Assembly (NCBI GenBank): GCA_029260555.1
Contig: JAJDCZ010000022.1
Location: forward strand, 124,001 to 188,000
Direction of reading: 5' to 3'
Source of the DNA: Phycisphaerales bacterium
Lineage (GTDB): Bacteria; Planctomycetota; Phycisphaerae; Phycisphaerales; UBA1924
DNA: 64,000 nucleotides
Part shown: positions 1 through 8,398 of the stretch, in pieces
Position numbering within the stretch: the stretch's first letter is position 1
Layout of the letters: every line of letters begins with the position of its first letter
The notes under the pieces: model-generated
Database searches by the model: none
Seen by the model: only the letters and a program-made list of their open reading frames with translations
Told to the model about the DNA's origin: nothing
Program-made: the position numbers and the translations under genes

Positions 1-2585
1 ATGCGTTCAGCAAGTGCCCTGCGCTGCGGATTGCGTGAATCCAGATCGGTAATGGGTCTGCGTCGGCCCAGGATGGTCTTGACATAGCCGAACTTTTTGG
101 CATGTTCGACGCATTCTTGCAAGAAGGTGTTGATGCCGGGGTATTTGAGTTTGTAGTCGTCGATGATGGTCCCAGCCTGGGAGTTGGAGATACTCAGGCG
201 TGATGCCAAGCCATAAGGCGTGATGCCATAGACAATGCCGAAGTTGACCATTTTGGCGCCGGAACGCTGCTCGCGTGTGACCTGATCGACAGGGATGTCA
301 TGAATCTGGGCTGCGACAGCAGTGTGGATATCCTGCCCTTCACGAAAAGCCTTGATGAGCGCTTCATCACGCGAGAGATGCGCCAGAATACGAAGCTCGA
401 TCTGGGAATAGTCCGCGACGATCAGCACGCGATCTGGTGGCGCGATAAAGGCTTTGCGAATCTCGCGGCCGATGGTTGTGCGGATGGGGATGTTCTGGAG
501 ATTGGGGTCGCTGGATGAAAGCCTGCCGGTGGCTGCGATAGTCTGATGAAAACTGGCATGAACCCTGCCGGTGTCGGGGTGAATTGCTTCCTTGAGTGCG
601 ACGAGATATGTGCTGACCAGCTTGGTGAGTTGACGGTTTTCGATGATTAGTGCAGGGATCTGGCTGGTGACGGTGGGGTCCAGTGCCAGTTTTTCGAGCA
701 CTTCGGTGTCTGTCGAATACCCCGTTTTGGTTTTCTTGATGGGTTTAATACCCAGACCCGGTTCAGCAGCATCAGGATCGTTGAACAGAATGCCTGAAAG
801 TTGCTTGGGAGAGCCGGGGTTGAAGGATCGGCCACAGGTTTCCATAGCCTGGTCAGCAATCTGAGTATGGAGTTCATCAATGCGTTTTTGCAAACGGGTT
901 CGTTGTTGGTCAAGCTCGTCAGGGTCGAGCAGGATGCCCGTGGATTCCAGAGCTGCCAAAACCTCGACGAGCGGATACTCAACATCGCGGGCGAGAGACT
1001 CAAGCTCCATAGCTTTGAGCTGAGGTTCAAAGTATTCAGCCAGTTGTAGCGTGACATCGGTGTCTTCTGCTGCGTATGGGGCAGCATCATCAAGAGGAAC
1101 AGAATCAAAGGTTCGCTGGTTTTTGCCGGTGCCTATGAGATCCTTGATAGAAAGATTGGTTCGCCCCAGAAGCGCCTGGGCCAGTGCGTCCATGGCATGG
1201 CTTGTGCGCGAGCCATCTGCAAGAAAGCTGGCGATCATGGTGTCACACCCGCCCGGTGCTGTCAGGCCTTGCAATGAAATGCCAGCACGGGCAAGTACGA
1301 TGATGTCATACTTGAGATTGTGTCCGATTTTTGCGATGGCGGGGTTTTCGAGGATCGATTTCAAAGCAGCAAGGACGGTTTGTTCGTCCATGTGCGTTGT
1401 TGGGTCTGGTGAACGGGTGGGGATGTACCAGCCCGCACCTGTAGCGATGGAAAAACTCAGGCCACAGAGTGAAGCGCGGGTGGGATGGATGCTGGTGGTT
1501 TCGGTATCGACTGCGATGCGCTTGGCACAGCTGAGGGTTTTGACAAGGGCTGCGAGTTCTTCGGGTGTGGTGATGCAGGTATATTCACCAGCAGCTTCTC
1601 GCTTTGGTGTGTTGAAAGCTTGAGTAAACAGGTTTTCGGGTTCATTTGCATGGGAATCTGGCTGGGGTCTGGCATCTGTCTCAGAGTGGGAGGCTTGGCT
1701 GGTCAGATCCTTGAGTTCGCGTTCGGCGCGGTTCAGTCCCAGTTCGCGAAAGGCTGGCAGGAGTTTTTCAAGGTCCAGGTTTTCGACGCGGGCGCTCTCC
1801 AGATCAAATGCAAGATCAACATCATGGCGAAGCGTCACGAGGGATCGGCTCAGGGGGATGGTCTTGACTGAGGCGCGGATGTTTTCGCCTCGCTTGCCTT
1901 TGATTTGCTCAGCATCCTGGAGCAAGGCTTCGAGTGAGCCATATTTCTGGATGAGCTGACAGGCGGTTTTCTCGCCGATGCCCGGGACACCCGGGATATT
2001 GTCAGCGGTATCGCCCATGAGTGTGAGCATGTCCAGCACCTGGTCGGGTCTTATGCCTTGGGCTTCCATGAGGGCGGCTTCGTTGATGACCTTGTCAGTA
2101 TGAATATCAAACAGCTCAACCTTTTCGTTGTCGAGCAGCTGTTTGAGGTCTTTGTCCTTGGAAACGATGCGGATGCGCAGCTCAGGGTGTTGATCGCGAA
2201 GCCGGGTGACGATGGTTGCGATGACATCATCTGCTTCGAACTCTCCTGCGCCGATGACGGGCACACGGGCAAGTTCCAGCAGTTTCAGGCAGCGATCAAT
2301 CTGCTGACCAAGGTCTTCAGGTGGAGGCGGGCGGTTGGCTTTATATTCAGGATAAAGCTGTGAGCGGAATGTTCCTCGATCGTCTGAAACATCAATTGCA
2401 ACCGCGACATAATCAGGCGGGCCACCGATGGCGCCTTGACCACGCAGGAGTTTGAGGAGCATGCCTGTGAACCCGAAGGTCATGTTGGTCGGTTCTTGAG
2501 TGACCGGGCTGGTCATGGGTGTGCGTATCGCGTGGAAGGCGCGGAAGAACTGGGCGTGACCATCGATGAGGTAGAGTGTTTTCAT
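1..2585 (-). CDS. polA: DNA polymerase I, C-terminus cut by window edge
   Basis: DNA repair and Okazaki-fragment processing polymerase. About 861 codons are present; the last 70-90 residues, including polymerase motif C, lie outside the window. Order: 5' nuclease domain (about 1-290, start MKTLYLIDGHAQFFRAF, with EADDVIA and the GVPGIGEKTA helix-hairpin-helix), 3'-5' exonuclease (about 340-500) and polymerase. The exonuclease looks active: DTET near residue 359, HNLKYD, and YAAEDTD supply the expected acidic residues. Polymerase motif A is ADYSQIELR near 722 and the O-helix is KMVNFGIVYG near 780; translation is still open at base 1 in the segment GRRRPITDLDSRN. The ATG overlaps the TGA of the upstream GlmU-like gene (ATGA), so translation is probably coupled. 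Confidence 0.97.
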   Translation of the reverse strand, partial: MKTLYLIDGHAQFFRAFHAIRTPMTSPVTQEPTNMTFGFTGMLLKLLRGQGAIGGPPDYVAVAIDVSDDRGTFRSQLYPEYKANRPPPPEDLGQQIDRCLKLLELARVPVIGAGEFEADDVIATIVTRLRDQHPELRIRIVSKDKDLKQLLDNEKVELFDIHTDKVINEAALMEAQGIRPDQVLDMLTLMGDTADNIPGVPGIGEKTACQLIQKYGSLEALLQDAEQIKGKRGENIRASVKTIPLSRSLVTLRHDVDLAFDLESARVENLDLEKLLPAFRELGLNRAERELKDLTSQASHSETDARPQPDSHANEPENLFTQAFNTPKREAAGEYTCITTPEELAALVKTLSCAKRIAVDTETTSIHPTRASLCGLSFSIATGAGWYIPTRSPDPTTHMDEQTVLAALKSILENPAIAKIGHNLKYDIIVLARAGISLQGLTAPGGCDTMIASFLADGSRTSHAMDALAQALLGRTNLSIKDLIGTGKNQRTFDSVPLDDAAPYAAEDTDVTLQLAEYFEPQLKAMELESLARDVEYPLVEVLAALESTGILLDPDELDQQRTRLQKRIDELHTQIADQAMETCGRSFNPGSPKQLSGILFNDPDAAEPGLGIKPIKKTKTGYSTDTEVLEKLALDPTVTSQIPALIIENRQLTKLVSTYLVALKEAIHPDTGRVHASFHQTIAATGRLSSSDPNLQNIPIRTTIGREIRKAFIAPPDRVLIVADYSQIELRILAHLSRDEALIKAFREGQDIHTAVAAQIHDIPVDQVTREQRSGAKMVNFGIVYGITPYGLASRLSISNSQAGTIIDDYKLKYPGINTFLQECVEHAKKFGYVKTILGRRRPITDLDSRNPQRRALAER

Positions 2586-3817
2586 AGTGAAGCGTGGCAG
2601 TTGTCGTGGATTTCGGTAAGGCGCTGCAGGTAAGCCTGTGTGGGTTCAATCCCCCGGCGGGCCATGACTGTGGTTGCGATTTCGATGAACTTGCTGATGC
2701 GAAAGGGTCTTGTGCCAGCATCGGTGGTCCATGAGAATGGACTGATTGTGCCTGAGATGGGCGAGGTGGCTGCATGCATGGCGCCGGTGTGGATGATGGA
2801 GCCTGTCATGATGCGTGTGCCGATAGCGGTTTTGACATGATCGCCTATGATCGAGCCCAGGAATGTCAGGTTGGTGCGTTCTGATCGGTTGTTTGGCAAG
2901 GCTTTGCAAACGACAGACGCATAAGTGTTGAGCAGGTTGGAGTTGACGGTGTCTGCACCGAGATTGACCCACGAGCCGACCCATGAATCTCCCAGGTGGC
3001 CCGCGTGGGATTTATTGGAAAAGCCCTGGAAGATTGAGCCTCCAACTTCGCCTGCGACTTTGCAGTGAGGGCCAAGGGCTGTGTTTGACTTGATCAAGGC
3101 GTGTTCGTTGATGGTGCTGGAGTGACCGATGTAGACAGGGCCGACGATGATCACGCCGGGGCGAATGGTGACGCCTGATTCAACAACAATCGGTCCTGAT
3201 GCTGAATCGAAGATAACACTTTCGTGAATGGACGCATCAGGAGCGATCCAAAGCGGAGGCAACATGTCAACATCAACAGGTTGATTGTCAGCACGCAGGT
3301 GAGTGCTGATGATGTGCTTCAGGTCATTGAGCAGGACAGCGTCTTGCATCGCGCGCACATGCCAGGGGCGGGCGATGAGCTGACGATGTTCTTCAGCCTG
3401 ATATTGCTCAACACGAAGACTGGAAAATTCTCCAGCCAGTACAGCTGCAAGTTGCGATCTGGAGATATTGGCGCAGACAAGCGGGCAAGCCTGTTGATCA
3501 AGCTCAGGTTCGGTGAGTGCCTGATCAGGGGCGAGGTCGGGCAAGGGTTTTGTGCAGTGAGCCCAACTGCCATTGACGAGTGTGAACCGGTCTGGCAGGG
3601 CACCGGGGTCATTGACAGGCACGCCAGGGTGGTCCTGTCTGGTCAGCTCTGCCAGATGTTCGGGCACGATCAGACCTGCCAGCGTGATGCCCGGGCTGAT
3701 GGCAATGCGTTCCAGCGTGGTCAAAGCACCGGTGCGGACATCAAAGACTGGGCGCAGGTCGGTCATCACAGCCAGCTCGGGTACGCCGGGGTCGAAAATC
3801 ACGATCGGTTGTTTCAT
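2582..3817 (-). CDS. GlmU-like sugar-1-phosphate nucleotidyltransferase / acyltransferase
   Basis: 411 residues. The N-terminal half (LRPVFDVRTGALTTLERI) resembles the variant GlmU-type nucleotidyltransferase domain of planctomycetes and Bacteroidetes; the C-terminal half (about 215-360) is a left-handed beta-helix of hexapeptide repeats (IAPDASIHESVIF, GVTIRPGVIIVGPVYIGHSS) with the family segment GGSIFQGFSNKSHAGHLG. By family it would make UDP-GlcNAc or a related nucleotide sugar from the sugar 1-phosphate, feeding peptidoglycan or LPS; the exact substrate is inferred. The reading frame extends upstream to 3889, but the homologous part starts at the ATG at 3817, and a TACACT hexamer lies seven bases before that ATG. 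It overlaps polA by four bases. Confidence 0.85.
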   Translation of the reverse strand: MKQPIVIFDPGVPELAVMTDLRPVFDVRTGALTTLERIAISPGITLAGLIVPEHLAELTRQDHPGVPVNDPGALPDRFTLVNGSWAHCTKPLPDLAPDQALTEPELDQQACPLVCANISRSQLAAVLAGEFSSLRVEQYQAEEHRQLIARPWHVRAMQDAVLLNDLKHIISTHLRADNQPVDVDMLPPLWIAPDASIHESVIFDSASGPIVVESGVTIRPGVIIVGPVYIGHSSTINEHALIKSNTALGPHCKVAGEVGGSIFQGFSNKSHAGHLGDSWVGSWVNLGADTVNSNLLNTYASVVCKALPNNRSERTNLTFLGSIIGDHVKTAIGTRIMTGSIIHTGAMHAATSPISGTISPFSWTTDAGTRPFRISKFIEIATTVMARRGIEPTQAYLQRLTEIHDNCHASL

Positions 3818-3824
3818 CGCTGCA

Positions 3825-3830
3825 AGTGTA
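3825..3830 (-). promoter_or_regulatory. Candidate -10 box of a leaderless mRNA (GlmU-like gene)
   Basis: TACACT ends seven bases before the ATG at 3817 and there is no Shine-Dalgarno sequence between them. No convincing -35 box is visible. Confidence 0.4.
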
Positions 3831-3877
3831 TCGGGCAATGAGCCTCTTGCCCGGATTCCTGCTCTGGTGATTGATCC

Positions 3878-3883
3878 TACGAT
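3878..3883 (+). promoter_or_regulatory. Candidate -10 box of a leaderless mRNA (HAD gene)
   Basis: TACGAT ends six bases before the ATG at 3890, with no Shine-Dalgarno. It faces away from the -10 box of the divergent GlmU-like gene. Confidence 0.35.
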
Positions 3884-3889
3884 GGGCAC

Positions 3890-4564
3890 ATGACTCAGCA
3901 GGCGGTGGTTTTTGATTTCGATGGCGTGATTGCTGATTCTGAGCCTTTACACTGCAAAGCATTGCAGCTTGTGAGCCAGAGCGTGGGCATGTGCCTGAGC
4001 AGCGAGCAGTTTCAGGCAAACTGTGTGGGCAAAGGCGATGATCAGTGCTGGCCCATCATCGCCAAACTCAACAATCTGGATGAAGTACCCGGAATAATCG
4101 CGGAGCTATCCAAAGCCAAGAGCGAGCATGTGATCCGCCTGACGAAAGAGGGTGTTGAGCGTGGATATGGGGGACTGATTGCTCACAGGGGGTCGGTCGA
4201 GCTGATTCATCAGGCTGCTGGGCATGTGCCTGTAGCGGTGTGTACGGGGTCTCGTCGGTGTGAGATTGAGCCCATGCTCAGGGAGCTTGGCGTATTGGAT
4301 GTGATTGGCGCCTTTGTTACTGCAGATGATGTCGCTCTGCCCAAGCCTGATCCTGCAGAGTATCTGCTGGTGGCAGAGCAACTGGGTGTTCGGCCCGAGT
4401 CGTGCACAGCGATTGAAGATACGCCTACAGGCATTGCTGCTGCGGTTGGAGCGGGATATGGCAGAGTGATCGGCGTCTGTCATACGATGGCGCCCGAGCA
4501 TCTGGGTGAAGCTCATCGGGTCATTGAAAGGCTGGAGATGCTGAGCATTGAAGATGTGATCTGA
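3890..4564 (+). CDS. HAD-superfamily phosphatase / beta-phosphoglucomutase-like protein
   Basis: 224 residues, usual length for the subfamily with a helical cap (PGMB/Gph type). Motif I is FDFDGVIADSEPLH (nucleophile Asp and acid/base Asp), motif II is VCTGSR, the conserved Lys is in LPKPDPAEY, and motif III is AIEDTPTGIAAAVGAG. It should act in the cytosol on a small phosphorylated metabolite; the substrate (hexose phosphate, phosphoglycolate or another) cannot be read from sequence. It is divergent from the GlmU-like gene with a gap of about 70 bases. Confidence 0.9.
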   Translation: MTQQAVVFDFDGVIADSEPLHCKALQLVSQSVGMCLSSEQFQANCVGKGDDQCWPIIAKLNNLDEVPGIIAELSKAKSEHVIRLTKEGVERGYGGLIAHRGSVELIHQAAGHVPVAVCTGSRRCEIEPMLRELGVLDVIGAFVTADDVALPKPDPAEYLLVAEQLGVRPESCTAIEDTPTGIAAAVGAGYGRVIGVCHTMAPEHLGEAHRVIERLEMLSIEDVI

Positions 4565-4578
4565 GCAGTGTGCATCGA

Positions 4579-4713
4579 ACGAGCCGCGACCGTCAGGGAG
4601 CGGTCTTCTCTTGTTTATTCACTTCAAAAGTGAGCTGTGAACAAAGGAGCATGAATCGCAAAAAGACACGGGAAATACACGAAAAAGATCGCTCCCTTAC
4701 GGTCGCGGCTCGT
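4579..4713. repeat. Long inverted repeat (REP-like), copy 1
   Basis: Arms 4579-4605 and 4687-4713 are reverse complements over 27 bases with only two mismatches (core ACGAGCCGCGACCGT then AGGGAGCG). About 80 bases separate them and contain a smaller hairpin, TCACTT-CAA-AAGTGA, at 4619-4633. It fills the gap between the convergent HAD gene and mreD. A related element lies at 21220-21294, also between convergent genes. It could be a bidirectional terminator or a non-autonomous REP/MITE-type element. Confidence 0.85.
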
Positions 4714-4730
4714 AAGACTTGACGCACCTT

Positions 4731-5300
4731 CTAAATGCGTCGACCTTGCCTGCTGGGTGGGTGAAACCCCAGCAATGGCGTGAGGATCGGTGCTGCGATG
4801 GCAATGACGAGGGCCATGACAGCGGTGTAGACCGCTTGTCCGAGCCTTGCCAGTAGTTCTGTGCCGCCATGGAAAAGGATCTGGTCAATGAACGAAGCCC
4901 GGATCGAAAGCATTGAAGTGACGACGATGTGAACCAGCAGAGCGCTTGCAAATGTCAGGCAGACGAGCGTAATGGGGTTACGCCTGATGACGATGCTTCG
5001 CGTTGTGAGCACGAACTTGCCAGCCAGCAGAAAACCCAGGGCGTAAGGACCGATGATGGTCAAGGCTTCAGCACTGGCACTTTGAGAGGAAAGCTCGACC
5101 GCTGTAGTCAGATCGACCAGCAGCCCTAGCACAAAGCAGGCCCAGAGCGTCTGTTTTCGTTCTGCTGACAGGGCAATAAAGACAGCCAGAGGCAGCACGA
5201 AACTGGGCGATACACTGTGACCAATGCGCAGTGCATCACGAAGACCTGTTTCCATGCCCAGGGTGATCCACGCTGCGATGGCGAACATGAACCAGTTCAT
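4731..5300 (-). CDS. mreD: Rod shape-determining membrane protein MreD
   Basis: 189 residues counted from the ATG at 5300, which overlaps the TGA of mreC (ATGA); the reading frame extends upstream only because it overlaps mreC. It is almost entirely hydrophobic with about five to six membrane spans (for example LPLAVFIALSA, ITLVCLTFASALLVHIVV, VMALVIAIAAPILTPLLG), as expected of MreD, the inner-membrane partner of MreC in the elongasome. The call rests on topology and position after mreB-mreC; sequence conservation is weak in this family. Confidence 0.85.
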   Translation of the reverse strand: MNWFMFAIAAWITLGMETGLRDALRIGHSVSPSFVLPLAVFIALSAERKQTLWACFVLGLLVDLTTAVELSSQSASAEALTIIGPYALGFLLAGKFVLTTRSIVIRRNPITLVCLTFASALLVHIVVTSMLSIRASFIDQILFHGGTELLARLGQAVYTAVMALVIAIAAPILTPLLGFHPPSRQGRRI

Positions 5301-6184
5301 CCACCCCCATCTTTCTGAGCTTCCGGCGTCTTGAGAACACGGAGCACAACCTCGCTCACTCGGCTGAGCCTGGCGCGGGGTTGAACTGTTATGACCTTGC
5401 GTGTGGGCAGATCCTGAGCAGGTTCCACAGCCAGAACTTCGCCCAGCACGAGCATCTGGGCATTTTTGGGCCAAACTTTATCTGCCAGCCGAACGAGTTG
5501 CCCCGGGGCAATGGTGGGGGACTGATCCGGGTTTGCCGGTGCCTTGACGAGACCTTTGAGGACACCCGTGCCGGTGGGCAAAAGTGTGCAGTCCAGACCG
5601 GGGCTGCCATCACCAAGCATGATTCGGCCCTGTATTCGCCCCGCACCTTTACTGGTGATGGGCTGAACATACGAGAGGTTTTTTGAGGTGCGGACAACTT
5701 TTCCGAGCAGGTCGATGCCGTTGACGACCGCGACGGTGTTCGGTGTGACACCATCGTTGGAGCCTCGGCGAATGGTGAGGAGTGACGAGACGGGATCACT
5801 TTGTCTGCCGATGACCGGAGCTGCAATCTGTATGACAGGCAAGTCGGGATTGAGAGCGACACCTTCCTGGAGATCGGTGATGAGCTGGCGCAAGCGGCGG
5901 ATTTCATTGGTCTGCTGGAAGTAGAGGGTTTGAAACTGGTCCCGCTCGCGGAGCAGTGCCTGGGTTTCATTGTCGAGGCTGGGGGTTGTGCCAGAACGGG
6001 TCAGCCAGTGCGAACCCTGGTAAAGGGGATGCCCAATGGGCGCGATGATGCGCTGGGTGAAATCGCCAAAGGCTCCGACCCAGCGAATAAAGCGTGCGGG
6101 TGCCAGACCAAGCACAAGGCTCAGAATAATGGCGGCTGCCATGAGCCGGGTTGCGTGTTCTTCGTGTTGGATGGTGCCTGCCAT
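5297..6184 (-). CDS. mreC: Rod shape-determining protein MreC
   Basis: 295 residues: a short cytoplasmic tail, one membrane span (about 15-35, LMAAAIILSLVLGLAP), a coiled coil (about 75-105, ERDQFQTLYFQQTNEIRRLR) and the periplasmic two-barrel domain with PVIGRQSDPVSSLLTIRRGSNDGV and GLLGKVV-like elements (NGIDLLGKVVRTS). This is the usual MreC layout. It links cytoplasmic MreB to periplasmic peptidoglycan synthases. It lies 28 bases after mreB and overlaps mreD. Confidence 0.95.
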   Translation of the reverse strand: MAGTIQHEEHATRLMAAAIILSLVLGLAPARFIRWVGAFGDFTQRIIAPIGHPLYQGSHWLTRSGTTPSLDNETQALLRERDQFQTLYFQQTNEIRRLRQLITDLQEGVALNPDLPVIQIAAPVIGRQSDPVSSLLTIRRGSNDGVTPNTVAVVNGIDLLGKVVRTSKNLSYVQPITSKGAGRIQGRIMLGDGSPGLDCTLLPTGTGVLKGLVKAPANPDQSPTIAPGQLVRLADKVWPKNAQMLVLGEVLAVEPAQDLPTRKVITVQPRARLSRVSEVVLRVLKTPEAQKDGGG

Positions 6185-6212
6185 GGACTGAGGAATCCGT
6201 CAGAGATGCGTA

Positions 6213-7268
6213 CTACATCTCCATGTCGTTTTCGAGCGTGGCTTTCCAGTCTTCAATGTGTTCGAGATAGATTGCAGTTCCCCGGGCGACGCAAGTGAGC
6301 GGGTCATCCGCCAGGCGAACATCCAGACCGGTGCCTTTCTTGATGATCTCAGGCATACCCCGGAGCATGGCACCGCCTCCAGCCAGGACGATGCCGTTAT
6401 CTACAAGATCTGCTGCCAGTTCAGGCTCAACACGCTCGAGTGTGCTGGTGACGGTTTCGAGGATGGCGTTAATAGGTTCCTGCAGTGCTTCACGGATTTC
6501 ATCGCTGGTGATGGTGGTTTTGCGAGGCAGGCCTGAGATCATGTCCCGGCCTCGAACTTCCATTGAAGTATCGTCCTCAACAGCAGCTGCGGACCCAATC
6601 TCGATCTTGACGCGTTCAGCGGTTTGTTCGCCAATCATCAGGTTGTAGGTGCGCTTCATGTGGCTGATGATGGCTTCATCCATGTCATCGCCTGCGACAC
6701 GGACAGACTGGCACACAGCAATATCAGCCAGCGACATGACAGCAACCTCGGTGGTGCCGCCTCCGATATCCACGATCATGCTGGCTGTGGGTTCGGCAAA
6801 GGGCATGCCCGCGCCGATTGCAGCAGCAACGGGTTCTTCCAGCAGGAAGGTCATACGCGCTCCGGCTCTTGCTGCTGAATCAAACACTGCTCGCTTTTCA
6901 ACCTCGGTGATGCCCGATGGCACCGAGATGACAACGCGAGGCCCCACCACGCGGTATCGCCCCATGACCCTTTTGATGAAGTAGCTCAGCATGGCTTCGG
7001 TGATCTCAAAATCGCTGATCACGCCATCTTTAAGAGGCCGAATCGCTGTGATGGAGCCAGGGGTCTTGCCAAGCATCTCCTTGGCGACCCATCCCACAGC
7101 CTGCCCGTTCTTGAGCACCTGATTGGTGTTTTTACGAACCGCCACCACGCTGGGCTCATTGAGCACGATGCCCTGGCCTCGAACCGCAACCAGCGTATTG
7201 CAAGTTCCCAGATCGATACCAAGGTCAACACTGAACAGGCCCACGAACCGATCGAATATCACGGGCAA
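6213..7268 (-). CDS. mreB: Rod shape-determining actin homologue MreB
   Basis: 351 residues, normal length. Actin-fold ATP-binding signatures are present: GIDLGTCNTLVAV (phosphate 1), VDIGGGTTEVAVMSL (phosphate 2) and IVLAGGGAMLRGM (adenosine). It polymerises under the inner membrane and directs lateral wall synthesis. The annotated start is TTG at 7268; a GTG two codons later (7262) is equally possible. First gene of mreBCD. The cell is therefore expected to have an elongasome, as in peptidoglycan-containing Phycisphaerae. Confidence 0.97.
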   Translation of the reverse strand: MPVIFDRFVGLFSVDLGIDLGTCNTLVAVRGQGIVLNEPSVVAVRKNTNQVLKNGQAVGWVAKEMLGKTPGSITAIRPLKDGVISDFEITEAMLSYFIKRVMGRYRVVGPRVVISVPSGITEVEKRAVFDSAARAGARMTFLLEEPVAAAIGAGMPFAEPTASMIVDIGGGTTEVAVMSLADIAVCQSVRVAGDDMDEAIISHMKRTYNLMIGEQTAERVKIEIGSAAAVEDDTSMEVRGRDMISGLPRKTTITSDEIREALQEPINAILETVTSTLERVEPELAADLVDNGIVLAGGGAMLRGMPEIIKKGTGLDVRLADDPLTCVARGTAIYLEHIEDWKATLENDMEM

Positions 7269-7548
7269 ACTTCTCGCTTCCAGTTTTCAGCCAATGTGGC
7301 TGAGAGGGGGTTAGAGGGGACGGGGGAGGGCGGGACGGGGGGTTGGGTCCATGTACGATCACTTTTACCTCAGAACAGACCGACGAATCCAGAAGCTGAG
7401 GCTCAACAACAGGATATCGGATGTTCAGCGTTCTGGCCACCCGGGGCGGTTGTGAACATTGCCAGAGGGGCTGGGCTGCATAACAGGAAGGATATGCGAA
7501 CAATGCCCAAAGTTGAAGGCGGATCGGTGCGGAGCCTTGGTACGAGGT

Positions 7549-7574
7549 GCAAAGCGAGATCAGGTGTCAGAGAA
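7549..7574 (+). repeat. Direct repeat downstream of lipoprotein gene, copy A
   Basis: 26 bases starting GCAAAGCGAGATCAGG, matching 8248-8273 at 23 of 26 positions in the same orientation. The two copies flank the lipoprotein gene at 7674-8192; similarity continues more weakly for some 40 bases. Confidence 0.7.
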
Positions 7575-7607
7575 ACCCGCATACGAGCTGGGCCAAACAG
7601 CGGGTTT
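7573..7607 (-). terminator. Possible terminator hairpin after the lipoprotein gene
   Basis: AAACCCGC at 7573-7580 pairs perfectly with GCGGGTTT at 7600-7607 around a 19-base loop. It lies 67 bases past the stop of the lipoprotein gene; there is no clear T-run, so it may be Rho-dependent or only a processing structure. Confidence 0.35.
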
Positions 7608-7673
7608 GTGAAACCGTGCTTATCTGACGGCGGATCGAGTGCCGCAAATGTTGCGCATGAGCGGTGTGTCTGG

Positions 7674-8192
7674 CTATCTATTTTCAGAGGCGAGAGCATT
7701 GATTCGTGCGACAAATGAATCGACTTCGTCTGGGCGAAGGCCATTTGCCTGAGGCATGACAGCTACTTGAGATGAAAGCTGAGATAGCACATATGGTGCA
7801 GCAAGAAGCCGGCCATCAGAAAAAACAGCAACCCGGTGATTAAGGTATGAGTCCGAATTGTGTTTCATGATCTCAGATCCGCTTTCAGTGAGATTGATGA
7901 CGATTGCTGTCCCATAGCTTTCCTGGCGCGTAAATGCCCCCTGTAAGTGACTTGTGTTGATAAAAGGTGTGGAAGCAACATAAAACGCACGGCTGTAGAA
8001 ATCAGTGTACTTTCTGCTATACACATCAGACGCCATGTCAGAAGCAAGATAAATCTCAAAAAAGGCAGCATTGCCAGCTTGAGGAGATGTTTGAGAACTT
8101 TGAGCCAGCTCTTTTTCAGCCACTCGAGATGCACAGCCCCCTGTTGAAACTACAACTGCAAGCAAAACGGAAAACAGGAACACATTTTTCAT
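7674..8192 (-). CDS. Lipoprotein with SecD-P1-head-like domain
   Basis: 172 residues. The start is fixed by AGGAGA seven bases upstream of the ATG. A signal peptide (MKNVFLFSVLLAVVVS) ends in the lipobox TGGC, so Cys20 should be lipidated. The C-terminal region reads IVINLTESGSEIM, then RVAVFSDGRLLAAPYV, then QANGLRPDEVDSFVARINAL, an order that resembles the P1 head subdomain of SecD (TLTPEGA..., LAIVLDGKVVSAPVI, ...EEAQELANAL). No SecD membrane segments follow. Function is unknown; a periplasmic binding or scaffold role is only a guess. It is flanked by direct repeats. Confidence 0.7.
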   Translation of the reverse strand: MKNVFLFSVLLAVVVSTGGCASRVAEKELAQSSQTSPQAGNAAFFEIYLASDMASDVYSRKYTDFYSRAFYVASTPFINTSHLQGAFTRQESYGTAIVINLTESGSEIMKHNSDSYLNHRVAVFSDGRLLAAPYVLSQLSSQVAVMPQANGLRPDEVDSFVARINALASENR

Positions 8193-8247
8193 TCTGCTAT
8201 CTCCTGAAAAGCTTCTATTTGCTCAGTGTTATGCTTTGATCTAAATG

Positions 8248-8273
8248 GCAAAGTGCGATCAAGTGTCAGAGAA
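8248..8273 (+). repeat. Direct repeat upstream of lipoprotein gene, copy B
   Basis: 26 bases starting GCAAAGTGCGATCAAG, matching 7549-7574 with three mismatches. Each copy lies about 100-126 bases past the stop of a minus-strand gene. Confidence 0.7.
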
Positions 8274-8318
8274 TCATGTTATACCGACTGAGTGAGAAAT
8301 TGTGCTCGTCGCTCTGCT

Positions 8319-8350
8319 AAAAAGCATGGCACTTGGCTGCCAGTGCCATG
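8319..8350 (-). terminator. Intrinsic terminator of the 9391-8399 gene pair
   Basis: Arms CATGGCACT (8325-8333) and AGTGCCATG (8342-8350) are perfect 9-base complements with an 8-base loop. On the minus strand the stem is followed at once by CTTTTTAG. It lies 49 bases past the stop at 8399. Confidence 0.75.
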
Positions 8351-8398
8351 AACTGTCTCATTGTTGAACCTTTCTGTTGAAAATTGAACCGCAAGTAT

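Larger units (their letters stand above)
7269..7673. other. 405-base gap with G-rich tract and hairpin
   Basis: No convincing gene. It holds a G-rich tract at 7306-7347 (seven runs of three or more G on the + strand, potentially G-quadruplex forming, 38 bases upstream of mreB), a hairpin with 8-base arms at 7573-7580 and 7600-7607, and one copy of a 26-base direct repeat at 7549-7574. The open frames crossing it have no start context and no recognisable protein. Confidence 0.6.

Noticed and set aside
1051-1623. 190-codon + strand frame
   Set aside because: Antisense to the exonuclease domain of polA.
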